A stretch of DNA of 64,000 bases from Terfezia claveryi (GCA_015179025.1 WHUX01000159.1:1-64000), one strand, 5' to 3'; counted from the first letter of the stretch, positions 24,005 through 35,430 are shown. The notes: a model not told the origin generated them from the sequence alone. Made by a program: numbers and translations.

Positions 24005-24467
24005 TGTAGCAGCTACTCGACAAATTACAATCACCTTAGCCAATGCTACTCAGCGGCATCTTCAACAACTCGAGTTCCAGTCTCATGTACTTGCAAAAAG
24101 TCTTCTGCCGATGCTACAAAAATGACTTGAAATGTTCTATTTATTGTCATAGCAAAGTACTAGCAGACCATGACTGGGCAACCCCACAGCTCTAGATAGC
24201 TAAACGAGCACGAATTGGACTATCGGTATTACATAATAACCCAATTGACCTGGAGATCGACCTGGAGATTGACCCGGAGGATGAACCGGAGGAGATCCAA
24301 ATCGACCCAGAACTAGATGTAGCTGTTAGACCTCCCAGGCCAGCTTCTGGCCGATACTGCCTGCGACCGGGAAGTGATGATAGCCTAGTTGTATATATTT
24401 GATATAGGTCGAGTTAGGTATATTGTTATTAATTCAAGTGCGTTATGTTCCAAATCCAGTAATTAAT
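24005..24467. repeat. segmental duplication unit A, copy 2
   Basis: Second copy of the 20590-21060 unit, starting directly after unit B copy 1. It ends at cagtaatta, where unrelated DNA (24468-25966) separates it from unit B copy 2. Confidence 0.8.
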
Positions 24468-25966
24468 TACATTGCCCGCGAGCGGCCCAGAACATATATG
24501 TGGGAACTTATGTAAAGCCCCACACCAAAGCCTAGGTAATGAGGCTCCTAGCCAAGATCAGGGTTTTGTTGCCGCACTGTAACCACTTATACACTTGTTA
24601 CAGGAAAATTATGTTTTCAGTGCAAATTTCATTAAATTAAAACTTGGAAATGATTGTAATCAGGGTCTGTACTGTTGTCTGCTGACTGTGAAACACTAAA
24701 TTCAAGTTCTATTTTCAACCAAAATATAGAAATAAAAGTTCAGGGTAAGGAAACTTAGGGTAATAGTAAGTAATTATATTATTATTTAAATCTATAAAAA
24801 AGGCAGCCTACCTATATTTCTCTATTAAAATATAGTCACTATGTAGCCTATTTATAGTATGAAGTTTACTTTATATTATCAATCTTTAAATTCCTACAAA
24901 TTTAAAAGTATCCTAAAGTACTATCTAAATAGTTGATTTTTTTTTTGATTTTTTTTTAAATACTCATCACTCATATTCGGTCCCAATGGAGGGACCATGA
25001 TGAGCCACCCGAAGCCCCGGTGGAGTCAGAGCGCACCCCTATCCTCCACTACCAAGGCTCTTCTGGGAGTATTCTCGGTACTGACTAAGCATGGAACCTC
25101 CCTAGTAGGGCTCCTTGGCTGTTAGAAAATCTTGAGGGAGGCAGGATTCGAACCTACGTATGCAATTGCATTCTCCGGGATGATTCCCAAGTACCTCCCA
25201 TATATGAAGTAGGCCTACCAAGATCATGACAACCATAATTAGAAGTACTGAATATCATATTACCAGCTGCAGTTTGTGCATTAGTCTAATTTGATTATGA
25301 TATCCCATAATTGATGATTGGAGTGTGATAAAAGAGAGGGGCAGGAGGCGTATCTGCATCACGATATATATAGTATACGGAAAAGTGAATTATGGGAGCC
25401 GGCTGAGGCAGAGCACAGAACAGGCAAATTTGAGGGGATATCAATAGAATCGATTATTTTCCTTCCAACCAGAGCCAAATTTCTTCTTCATATCTCCGTC
25501 GTATATAGATCATGCGGGTGGCAGATAAACTAGGCCCACGTTTCAATTCACCTGGGCATCCGGGTGGCTCCTCGAAGGGAGGTGCATACGAGTACTGAGT
25601 TGTTTTTTATTTTAAAAGAAAAAAGAGATCGTTAGAATGGATAAAAAGTGGTACCCACCAAATCCGTATCATAACTGCCTTGATATATCCATGCAGCTCC
25701 AGGGGACCCATCTCATGATCGTACTACACATTTAACAACTCAATTGATATCTGGTGTTAATTGCGCGAAGCTCGCCTCCTTCGTATGTGTATGTGGCGGC
25801 AAGTGCACTACTGGGTACTACAATGTTGCTGGCAGATTTTTTGCAACTGCTGGCATCGAGGTTTAGCACTGGTTTTAAGGGTATAAAGCAATTAAAAGTT
25901 TCTTGCATACAAATATTATCTATACTAATTATTCTCAAACCTCATGGAGATGGTTGTCAGTGGTAA
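24468..25966. other. insertion between duplicated units A2 and B2
   Basis: In copy 1, unit A runs straight into unit B; here 1.5 kb intervenes, bounded by taatta-like words. The first part (about 24560-24740) is a diverged relative of 30040-30190. The second part holds the TIR element at 24960-25602. Confidence 0.65.
24960..25602. mobile_element. MITE-like element with imperfect terminal inverted repeats
   Basis: The left end (tactcatcactcatattcgg, later gatgagccacccgaagcccc) reads, on the other strand, like the right end (aactcagtactcgtatgcac, later gaggagccacccggatgccc). Arms are about 50 bp and imperfect. The element is about 640 bp and has no ORF. Inside, at 25140-25155, the minus strand reads GTTCGAATCC with complementary GTAGG/CCTGC flanks, a tRNA T-arm shape, and GGGAGGT/GCCTCCC could form an acceptor-like stem, so a tRNA-derived segment is possible. 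Similar terminal words occur near 20187 and 54612. Confidence 0.55.
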
Positions 25967-27167
25967 TTCATGACTTTAAGACATGATAAGCTGTTCCTAT
26001 TCTGCGCTTATGACCACCGTTATCATAAGGATTACCCAATTGCGAGAAGTAGGTACAGACAGCACCTGCTTTTGGCATAGTACCAAAAGTACCAAACATC
26101 TGTAAGTATAGATTCGTATTCCAACCCCTGGCTATATAACAGGTATTTTGAATACGTGGGACTAGAAGCACGCTAAAACTACATTCCATTCTGATCGAGC
26201 ACCTATACTTTTGATGATATTTGACGCAGCCAACCTTGCATTACAGTCAAAAGCAGTCGTGGCTATAATATACTAGTTTGCGAGTTCCTGCCGCACCACA
26301 CCACTCATATGCATTCAGATCGCTTTCGAAAATAGAATGCCCTTAAGATTGTAAGGTGTTAGGAGTTACGTAGTAATTAGCAATTATAAATGAACAATTG
26401 TGTCAACGTGGGTTTTATCAAAAATCACGCAAGGGTAATAATATTTTACGGCAGAATTCCCAAGCCTAAGGCCGCATAATATTATAGGTACGTTGTTGGA
26501 TTTGTGATCATCCATCCACACTACTCAAGGTTCAAGTGTTTTCAACCCCCTTCTTATGATACTGGACAAGAGAAGATCAAGTGTATCATTCCGGGATTTA
26601 TTATCACCTTGTATTTGAGTTATATGAGATGGATTCTCAACTCCCAAGACTGACTATACGTGCCTCACAGCTAATGCCTCGCAATACCAGATATAAAACT
26701 TCTGAATTGCTATAGGTAGTAGAGCAGTTATATTGGAATTGAAGCAGGCATATATGCCCACATTGGCTGACGGCTGGCTGAACATGTGCTTGATTCACGT
26801 TGCAGGGCTTAAAAACCTGTTTTGACCCCAGGAAGTGGGAATAGGCAAATAAAAGACTCACAACTTCCTTCCACGGATCGAAGGAAACCCCTCAAATCTC
26901 ACCTTCTACATGTAGTATATTCGAGAGATGGGAGCGTGAGTGCATATACAGTAGCCAGTTCTGGGCATGATTTCAACCATCGTGCATGCCTCGATACTGG
27001 AGAAAGAGACATGCATACGAAATACGACTATTTAATCTCACAATGAGGGGCAATTCCTATTATGTTATTTGTTGTGGGGTTGATCCTCAGCACATACCTA
27101 CTAAATACTCGTTGTGAGCGATCCCCCAACCCCTTCTTGTTCTGGCTCAATTCTGGCATTTGACGAG

Positions 27168-27173
27168 TATAAA
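27168..27173 (+). promoter_or_regulatory. TATA box (TATAAA) of small duplicated gene, copy 2
   Basis: TATAAA 144 nt upstream of the ATG at 27312, aligned with TATATAAA of copy 1. Flanking bases (gacgag before, gccctgaaag after) are identical in both copies. Confidence 0.55.
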
Positions 27174-27311
27174 GCCCTGAAAGAGCCCATTCTCGAGCTT
27201 CACTTTTCTCCATATTCACCTCGAGACACACAGGAACCCGATCTACCTATATCCTGATCACATTTGAGATACGCTAAATAAACACACACACGCGCACGCA
27301 TCCATCATAAA

Positions 27312-27603
27312 ATGGCAGACCCCAAGAAAGGTGACACAATCCAGTACAATAAACGTAAGCATTACTGTTTAAATACGCATGGCATTCACTTTGCCCAGCT
27401 CGCGTACTGACGAAATCCATATCCAGCTGGCGTGGCCGGCCCAAAGACCGGAGAAATCAAGGGAGTCTTGAAAGATGGCAACTATAATGTATACCAATCC
27501 CTTATGTTACATATTGTGTTGTGCTGATATACCACAGGTTAAGCCGGATGCACCGGGTAGAATCATCGTCACCCCAAACCAAGTCAAGGGCAATGCTAAA
27601 TGA
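27312..27603 (+). CDS. small Tudor/SH3-like protein, duplicated gene copy 2 (56 residues)
   Basis: Exons 27312-27354, 27427-27488 and 27538-27603 are joined across introns of 72 and 49 nt, the same sizes and ends as copy 1. The 56-residue product opens GDTIQY, keeps the central TGEIKGVLKDGNYNVKP and ends VKGNAK. Compared with copy 1, exon 1 has 9 differences in 43 nt (8 change an amino acid) and exon 2 has 17 in 62 nt (nearly all changing), while intron 1 has 3 in 72 and intron 2 has 4 in 49. The lysine-rich C-terminus differs in length. Both copies are intact, so both are probably expressed and diverging in function; function itself is unknown. Confidence 0.8.
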
Positions 27604-28815
27604 AACTATACGGGATCTACTGTGCCTAGCCCATGTGAAAGCCAAATAGGATACTAGGTAACACGGTGCGGGTGTGTATGTGGGTATCGTTATGTTTGAA
27701 GGATGTTTTGTTTTATTGTAGGACACATGTCTTGTACCTCCTGCAGGGTGGAATAAATTGAAGCTGGCCGTTAAAGAATCCCTTTTTGAGGAGATAGATG
27801 CAAAATATCACAACTTTGCAATATGAGCCCATATTTGTCGTGATATGCATGTGGTTATCAAAGTATGGTGCAAGTCAAAGGCTTTAGGTACTGATATTCA
27901 TTTATTACATGCTTAGATGTAACTTTTATTTGACCGAGCTTATTCTATTCGCACGAGTCACCCGGAGGGTCAAGGGACAGTAAGCTAGCCTGCCAGCCCA
28001 CGTCATGTATTGATGGAAATTACAAAGGAAATTACAAGGAGATTCGTGAAGTGACCTCCTACGCCATCTTTATGAATATAAAGATATAACCAATGACTCG
28101 ATCAGCAGTTGAGATAAGTTTTCTTTCGGCTGGCTGTTGCACGGATTCGTACTCCCTGTCATGACCTGAGGTCGATCGTGGGTATAGACTATAAGAAAAC
28201 AATAAAAACAGTGTCGTACTAAAACAAGGTTCACATGAGTGACACGTAATAGGGACGATTGTTATACACAGGGATCATTGGAGGCCTGAATCATATACAC
28301 GACCAGGAGAAGCAATGTGCATCTGCGATGCTTATAACTTGATATAAACAATATAGAAGGTATTGTAAATTGAATACCATTAGCATTACGCTATAATTTA
28401 TCCCTGTGCAATTCTTTAGTAAAATCGGTGATCCATACCTTCTCACATTTGCTCGACAAGAGATTCCTCCTGTGCGAGTCAGACCTCCTCTTGTGGTTTA
28501 CCGTAACACCTTGTGCTTGTAAATACATATACTTCATAGATGTATTTTGCATATATTACAATGAATAAGTATAATGGTTCAAACTTAAGGTGCGTGTATA
28601 CTGTATAAGTATGCTTTAGGCAGGTTGGTAGCTGTCTCACCCAGACTTTTGGGTTGAGCGAGTATAAAGAGGACACAATTTTTTGAAGGGCTACTTCACG
28701 CCGTATGCAAATACACTACTTAAGACCACATATCCTAGATCACCAGCGCGGTTCTGCTTTCAGGTTTGTGTATGGGCATTTTATTGTGATGCTGAATTTT
28801 GAGATTTCTTCAAAC

Positions 28816-29282
28816 AGTAAAGCTGCCACCAGACAGGCCACCAATTGAACATCATTATGCCAGGTTATTGATGAAATGCAATAGCTGTTTGTAAAAATGA
28901 AAACATACCCTGGACTAAGCACACTAAATATAGTAATATACAGTACTATATACCCTAAATACAAGGAGGATGGTGCGTGAAAAACCATACTTCAAGTTAT
29001 GTTCAATCGGAGTTGCTCTACCAATATGGAGCTCTAATCAGTGTCCTTCTTGTGGTCATCTGTTGCAAAAAGTGACCTTTCATTTATGCGCAGGTGCATA
29101 TAGCCGAGCACTGCATTCCACCAATTGGATGCATTGTGAAGGACTTTACCCATCACGAGAGCAGTCTGTACCACGGATTTTTATCCCCACTCTCCTAGAA
29201 GGACACCGGTTTAAAACAAAAAACGTATTCCAGCAGCCTTGATTTCGTCAAAAGGCTCAATGGAGCTTCCGAAAAGCTGCAC
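28816..29282. other. non-coding region
   Basis: No gene supported. Separates the duplicated block from the aldo-keto reductase fragment. Confidence 0.4.
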
Positions 29283-29797
29283 CGGTAACTTCAGATGAGC
29301 CAGGTCCTCTTCAGGATCCAAAGGTTGGCCGCTAGACCCACTCCTACTGCCATAAAAGAATTTTTTTTAAATAGTCTATACGATAGACCTAGGGTCATGA
29401 CGGAAGCCTCCCCTTTAAAGGTTCAACCTGTGCTTTCGGTACAAGAAGCGGGTCCAGCCTCCCGAGCCTAAGAAACAAGAAATGAAAACCACCTACTGCC
29501 ATATATTTTAGCTTATAAGGTACGTATAAAGGTCAGAGCTCAACGAAATATGGAGTATCTCCCGCCCAGATTCTCCTATCATGGGGTCTTATGCGAGGCA
29601 CCAGCGTAATTCCAAAGAGTAATCGGCCTTTCCGCATTCTGGAGAATTTCACTGCGCGTACCGTGCAATTGTTACCTCAGGATTTTGACGAAATTGATAG
29701 CCTGAGGACTGAAGAGAACTTAAGTCGGATGAACAATCCGCTTAGACTGATAACTTATAACGAGGAACAGGATGAACCGAAACCTGCTCAAGCATAA
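29283..29797 (+). pseudogene. truncated aldo-keto reductase copy (last two exons)
   Basis: Nucleotides around 29290-29325 match the end of exon 7 of the intact aldo-keto reductase at 32212-33753 (SSDEPGPLQDP), and 29550-29797 match its last exon (LMRGTSVIPKSN, FTARTVQL, QDFDEIDSLRT, ending QDEPKPAQA). It lies on the opposite strand, lacks exons 1-6, and the intron-equivalent contains unrelated sequence. It cannot encode an enzyme: the catalytic Asp, Tyr, Lys and His are all in the missing part. Best read as a broken inverted duplicate. Confidence 0.85.
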
Positions 29798-30039
29798 ATC
29801 ATGTGACACCAATATATATACAGTATAGCAAGTTAAGAAGATTTAAACAATTTATTCGTTCTCATATAAAATTGACCAGTTGCATGCAACGCACTGGCAC
29901 TGAACCACTGCACTCTCGGAGGCCTCAGGTCGATTGCCGATTACTAGACTTTAGAGAAAAAAAACAATGTTCTGCCCTATGATCAGGCAATCTAACCCCA
30001 GATTATACACAGGTGTTCGCACCCAAAGCTACTGATATG

Positions 30040-30190
30040 TAGGTGGCAAAAATTTCGTGCTCTGCATATGTTCTAAACATAAGTTTTATTGAATTGAAAT
30101 TTGAAAACGTATGTTAGGATCTATACTGCCTCTACTGATTCTAAATCACCAAATTATTCCAATTTCAACCGAAAAGCCAATAAATCAAAT
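30040..30190. repeat. diverged dispersed repeat related to 24560-24740
   Basis: Shares an ordered series of words with 24560-24740 (for example ttgaattgaaatttg versus ttaaattaaaacttg, then ggatctatactg versus gggtctgtactg, then ttcaacc). Identity unknown; it sits directly before an LTR start. Confidence 0.35.
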
Positions 30191-30191
30191 G

Positions 30192-30710
30192 TGTCACAAC
30201 CCCGCCGGGTCTGTGTTACCCTGAATCTTGGCGCACCACTACGTAGCGGCCACTATGTAGGGCCTTATGTATATAGTCTTGTTGCTTGTGTTCTTTCCTT
30301 CTTTCTTTCTTTCTTCCTTATCCAACGTCTTGTATCTAATAGCCAGTCCTCGCTTTCCCTCCGCTAAGTTCACCGACCGAGCCCCTGGCCCCCTTCACCC
30401 TGTTCCTGTCTCTTCTCGTAGCTAAGCCCATCATATACGTAGGACTCCTACATGTGTGATCGAGTCTCTCCACTAACCTGGTCCCTTGCCCCTCGTCCCT
30501 GTCCCTTCTCGCGCGTTCTACAGCTAGTCCATCACACAGGTAGGATCCCTACCTACTTGTGTGATTGAGTCCCACTGGTTCCCCCGCCTCGGGGTACTTG
30601 CCCACCCGTATCTGCTCATCACATACGTAGAGACCCCTATGTGTGTGATCCCCCCCTACCCAGTCCCTCATACCCCTTAGTTGCCCGGCTCTGGGCCCTG
30701 CCTCGTTACA
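30192..30710 (+). repeat. LTR of a gypsy-type element (TGTCACAACC...TTACA)
   Basis: Begins TGTCACAACC and ends CGTTACA, the same termini as the LTRs of the gypsy elements at 35431, 48028 and 60038, and is followed by the same TTGGA-type primer-site region and ACCAACCGGTA. About 519 bp. Contains CTTTCTTT microsatellite near 30297 and paired acgtagg..cctacgt words. Confidence 0.7.
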
Positions 30711-30729
30711 GTACGTTGGACCCCTTTTA

Positions 30730-31250
30730 CCAACCGGTACGACCAACTATGCACTCCTAGACGCCAGAAAATCAACAGGAAGCCCTGAGTACCGGATTTG
30801 AGACCTGGCGGGACCTCCCGATTTCTACCGACCCAGCAGCCCTCACCGCCTAGCCTCGAAAACAGTTGATATATTCGCTGCAACTAAGACTCTGGGGGCA
30901 GAACTCAGGGGTGACCTTGCCCTGACACGCCAGGCCTTGGTGGAAACCCAAACCCACCTTCAGACTGCAAATACTGCCCTTGCTGAGGCCCATGCCACCA
31001 TTGTCGCAGAAAGACTGTCCAATCAAAAGTTCAAAACCTAAACCAAGCTCCGGCGTCCAGGCTCCAGCGGGTGCCCCAGCCTCAGCCCAAGTCCCTCACG
31101 AAACCCAGGATTTGCCGGCCCCCCTAAAGTTCAATGTTGGGGTTTATAGCAGGTACTCCCTAGAGGACAAACTAAATGACTATGTGACATCTCAGTCCGC
31201 TAGCTAGCCAGAGCCATTTGTCGCAAAGACCCGACCATCAAACAACTTCT
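30730..31250 (+). pseudogene. gag remnant of gypsy-type element
   Basis: After the LTR, three-frame translation gives pieces like the gag N-termini of the other elements: RFETWRDLPISTDPAALTA, then a Leu/Ala-rich coiled-coil segment (ALVETQTHLQTANTALAEA) and a Pro/Ala-rich piece with TQDLPAPLKFNVG, where the others have TQDLPTPPKFNGD. Stops and frameshifts interrupt it and the capsid core is missing. Confidence 0.6.
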
Positions 31251-31309
31251 ACAAGGCCCAAGAGTCTCTTGGGAGCAGGAGATCGAGTGATCAAGGCACG
31301 AAGCATACC

Positions 31310-31605
31310 TACTGGGCAGCTAAGATCGACCAACTTTTAGATGAGGGATGGAGAGTCATCTATACAGATGGCACTGGCAGGTTCAGCCAAACGGCAGCCG
31401 GTTTACTTTGTGAAGATAAAAGAGGCAGTAAGGAGCACGATGAGGGCCTATATCTAGAAACCAGAGCTACCGTTGCGGATAGCGAGCTAGCGGGAATCCT
31501 CCTGGCCCTACGATCACATTAGGATTCCTCTATGCTATTTACTCTTACGGACTCCATGGCCGCCAAACAGACCACAATCAACCTCTCCATCAGCGCGGTC
31601 CCAAG
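31310..31605 (+). pseudogene. RNase H domain remnant, probably from a Tad-like LINE
   Basis: Translation YWAAKIDQLLDEGWRVIYTD, then GTGRFSQTAAGLL, TVADSELAGILLALRSH, one stop, and LFTLTDSMAAK carries the Asp (YTDG), Glu (DSELAGI) and Asp (LTDS) of an RNase H fold in the right order. This arrangement is typical of fungal non-LTR element RNase H domains and is unlike the gypsy RNase H elsewhere in the window. It directly follows a gypsy-like gag remnant, so two elements are joined here. No RT is seen. Confidence 0.65.
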
Positions 31606-31619
31606 GTCAGAAACGTCAG

Positions 31620-32211
31620 ATCAAGGATCTATTAATAGCACAAAGCTATAGGGAACATAAGTCATAGTCAGAGGGTGCGATCTGTGTTATCTGATGCCTA
31701 CTTCTATTCACCAACTATTAACCACTCCCTACTTGTAATCACTGATCTCGTCCCTAGAAAATGGGGATTTCTTATATGCCTAATAAATATCTATATAACG
31801 AGGTTTGTTCGCAACTCATTGAATTTATATAGCCTTCTTATATACAAATATATATATACGCAGCGTATATTGGGTGAGTAATGAAGTTATATCCCTCATA
31901 GACATTGTTTTAGGGTGCATGAAGAATCGGCATATGCAAATGGGTCGGTTTATTAACATTACTATCAAGGGAGAGAAGCAGCTTTGCGCCTTTGCACTAA
32001 ACTTTGGGGGCGAAAACTTGATGATTAGGATCTGAGGTTGGTGTATCCCTTCATCAGCTGATAATGGGGCAATGTAGTTGTTTTTGTAACCTACAAATCA
32101 GTGACAATGCCTATGCTTCGCATGTAGCTAGTAAATTGATATGCACATAGAGAATAAATGAATTGTCCAGATCCAAGAAACAAGAAATCCGAGATATAGC
32201 GGCCACATGAT
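31620..32211. other. AT-rich non-coding region
   Basis: No gene or repeat recognised; TA-rich near 31840-31870. Includes the 3' flank of the aldo-keto reductase. Confidence 0.4.
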
Positions 32212-33753
32212 CTATCCTTGGGCAGGTGTCGGTTCATCCTGCGCCTCATTGTAGATATCAAATCCAATATGTCTAATCGGATTGTTCATCCGACTTGAGT
32301 TCTCTCCCGTCCTCAGGCTATCAATCTCATCAAAATCCTGAGGCGACAACTGCACGGTGCGAGCAGTAAAATTCTCCACAATGCGGGAAGGCTGGTTGCT
32401 CTTTGGAATTACGCTGGTTCCTCGCATAAGCCCCCATGAGAGGAGAATCTGGGCGGCAGTTACTTTGTATTTCGCTGCCATAGCTATGACCTTTATTTAT
32501 GCCTTGTAAGCGAAGCTCTTGGAAAGTAGTAGTATGTCTAGTATCCCACCTTGGGATCCTGAAGAGGACCTGGCTCATCTGAAGATACCACGGAGACAGG
32601 TGCGCCTCCGAGTGGACTATGAGCAGTGACATGAATATTATTGGCCTTTGAGAACTCAAGCAGCTGCTTTTGGGGGAGATATCTAATACCAAGGTCTGTC
32701 AGCGCCCGTCACGGAACATGGGTAGCGTACATGAATTATGGATTGCTTACGGATGCATCTCGACCTGATTCACTACCGGTGGTATCGTTGCTATCTCTAG
32801 AATGCGCTTCGTCTTGAGTATGGAAAAGTTGGACAGACCTGAGTAAAATGGGTTGAGCATCGTGTTAGTTATTCGGTAATGATCATTCTGTAACAAAGGT
32901 GTATTCGTAGTCACCAATATGTTTTGTTTTCCCCTTGCGTACGAGTTCTTCCAGTGCCTTGTAGGTGTCCGTGTACCTTCTTGAGAGATCATAATCGATA
33001 ACGGGCTAGAAGTATTGTATGTTAGGTCAAGCTTGAATTCAGTTCACGTAGCTTAGCAGACGATTTCTCTTTCGTCGTTGCTAAGGAAATCGTGCACTCC
33101 ACATGGAAAATATTTCCGAATTCAGGGTAATTACCTTCCCATTCGGATGCCGAACAGTATCATATGTTTTCGGCATCGGAGTGTAAGCATGTGGGACTGC
33201 CCAGTAGTGTAATTAGCTATATTGAAAGACCTCAAAAGATAGATGTCCAGTGCTCACAATGCATAAGGTACAAATCAACTGTTAGAATAGATTAGCCCCG
33301 TATAAAATTAATAATAATAAATAATTCACCAATCGCCAAGTGCCGCACCATATGCAAGACCAAGATTTCTTAAACTCCAATCTAGCCCTACCTCGACATC
33401 CTCAGGACGGTGAAAAGTATTGTGGCTATAGAGGATATTGTGTATCAATACCAAGCCTGTTAATGGCAAAGAAAGAAAACTTACAGCTTCGTAACAACGA
33501 AAAAATCTCCCCTTGGAAGCCCAGATTCTCGCAGTGCCTCACCAACCTCTATCTCTACTTTCCCCGTACTATATGAATACGCTGTATCAATGTGGCGATA
33601 TCCACATTTGATAGCTTCCAATACCGCCTCTTTGACTGCGCCTGGAGGAGTCGCGGGGTCTGGTTGAAAGGTCCCAAATCCAATTGCAGGGATTTCAGTG
33701 AAGGCCCCAGGAATTGGAAATGTGGAAATTGGAAACGACTTCGGGAGCTCCAT
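32212..33753 (-). CDS. aldo-keto reductase, eight exons, intact
   Basis: NADPH-dependent carbonyl reductase family, cytosolic TIM barrel. Exons (minus): 33753-33485, 33425-33349, 33278-33258, 33196-33135, 33005-32915, 32838-32751, 32682-32550, 32490-32212; every junction has GT..AG ends and keeps phase, giving 339 residues. Visible signature: IPAIGFGTFQ, GYRHIDTAYSYSTG with catalytic Asp and Tyr, VVTKL with catalytic Lys, DLYLMHFPH with catalytic His, LVRKGKTKHIGLSNFS, VVNQVEMHPYLPQ, HSPLGG, and VIPKSN near the C-terminus for the cofactor phosphate. The typical WP after the His is FP here. Exon 3 is only 21 nt. Substrate not predictable. A truncated inverted copy lies at 29283-29797. Size and motifs fit a complete, active enzyme. 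Confidence 0.9.
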
Positions 33754-34798
33754 TGGGCTTTACGACGATACAACGCCTTCTGGTATAGATTTCTTGTTAA
33801 ATCCTGGGGAGGGATATCGATGGATAAAAACGTTAGGGACGATTTGTCTTGCGGCTTTAAAGTCCTTGATAGACTCACCCTCATCTGCTGCTGCGATGCA
33901 TGAGCAAATTTCCAAATAGCAATCTGCAACTGCATTCACAGACATACATGTTTAGCTTACACTGAATAGCTTTTTATCACATACCTGTGCATGCATATAG
34001 AACCAACCGGGCCGGTAGGAGCACACTGGAATCCAAAACATAAGCATTTGACCTCGATTGGTGCAGAGCAGTAGCACACGCAGTGAAGACGCAGAGCGTC
34101 CTTTTCCGGTGTTAGTTTTCTTTTTCATCACTAAATAAACCTCAGGGCAGGGAGCGACCTCGGGTCGGGATCACAAGTCTATTCTGTCCCATTCCCATCG
34201 GGCTTGGCGTAATGTTTGGCAGCTGACGTAAACCCTTATTTAACCCTGATCCTCCCACACTTTTTTACTTCTTCCATTCTCTTCCATCGGATCCCATCCC
34301 ATCGCTGTGATCCAGCGATCCTCTCTACTCTCCGCCAGTCTCGTTTCTGTCGTACTCTCCGCCAGTCTCGTTTCTGTCGTACTCTCCGCACTTCTCTGCT
34401 CTCTCCAGTCGTTTATATCCGCTTCCTCTGCAATGCTTAACCACCTTCTCAACCGCCTTGGGCATGTTGGACTCCGCAAGAGATTGTCGCAGCAAAGACG
34501 AAGGAATAATACCCAGGTAAGTGCAATACAATGAAGAGTGACTTACAGGTGACATCTTAACATATATCTGTAGGCATAAAACGTCGGGGCATATTATCAT
34601 TGGCTGTCTGACAAAATTGAAATTCACTCCAACCTCTGAGGGATTCAAGCTGAAATTCACTCCAACTCCCAAATGAATCAAGTGTTCATGATAGGATATG
34701 GTTTTTCTGAGGTAGGTATTACTTTAGGTTTGTATATACACTCTACAGTTATTAATTGATATTTCATAGTTGGTATCTATGTGGCAAATAAACTAGGA
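33754..34798. other. intergenic region with short tandem repeat
   Basis: No gene supported. A 27-bp unit occurs twice plus a partial copy at 34326-34388 (tactctccgccagtctcg...). A 16-nt word (tgaaattcactccaac) occurs twice near 34617-34667. Confidence 0.5.
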
Positions 34799-35400
34799 GT
34801 TAAAGAAGAATTTTGATAACATTAGAGAGGAGTTTAAGAAGGATAACGATAACATTAAGGAGAAGTTCAAGAAGTTTAAGAAGAATTTCGATAACATTAG
34901 AGAAGAGTTCAAAAAGAATAATGATAACATTAGGAAGGAGTTTAAGGAGTTCAAGAAGAATATGGAAGAGAACATTAAGTAGGAGTTCAAGGAGTTCAAG
35001 AAGAATATCAATGCAAGCATGGAAGAGATCAAAGCAATATTAGAGAAAAAAGTTTTGGTGGCATCTATGAATGCAAGTATGCTATCTATAGATATATCTT
35101 TCTTTCTCTTCTTTTGTGAGGGACAGGTATCTCTTTTTTTTTTTCTCTTGTTTTTTCACTTTTTCTCTTAATGTCTCTATTAAAGATAGTGTATCTAATA
35201 AATACTAATAACTTACCTAATATAAGTATATGAGATATACACTATATCCAACAGGCAGCAGTAATTCAACCAAGTATCAAATAAAGGAGAAACTTAGGAA
35301 TGGATCTAATAGGCTAGTAGAGGATGTTCTGGTGAATGTAAAGGATGTTATGAATTCTAAAGAGGATGCTGGAGAGCATGCACTAGAAATGTAAAATATA
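34799..35400 (+). pseudogene. Lys/Asn-rich coiled-coil ORF remnant (retroelement gag-like)
   Basis: From 34799 one frame encodes degenerate heptad-like repeats (KKNFDNIREEFKK, NDNIKEKFKKFKK) broken by a stop at about 34981. A later segment (35260-35395) encodes STKYQIKEKLRNG, RLVEDVLVNVKDV and HALEM before a stop. The later part recurs on the minus strand in the other inverted arm (46240-46420). It is probably the C-terminal part of a retroelement ORF, but no domain is recognised. Confidence 0.45.
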
Positions 35401-35430
35401 TAGGAGAATATATAGTAGAATGTATAATTG
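35225..35430. repeat. inverted repeat left arm, outer part
   Basis: Reads (plus) like the reverse complement of about 46205-46430: gagatatacactatatccaac versus gagatatatactatatctaac, then matching gag-like coding sequence. The arm is interrupted at 35430 by gypsy element 1 and resumes at 43819. Confidence 0.75.

Larger units (their letters stand above)
25967..28815. repeat. segmental duplication unit B, copy 2
   Basis: Collinear with 21061-23950. Carries the second small three-exon gene (27312-27603). Differences include a short insertion near 26826-26858 and a small indel in the TATA region. Confidence 0.85.

Noticed and set aside
25130..25200. Genuine tRNA gene on the minus strand
   Set aside because: T-arm is convincing but D-arm, anticodon arm and overall length do not fit a standard cloverleaf; kept only as a tRNA-like segment of the TIR element.
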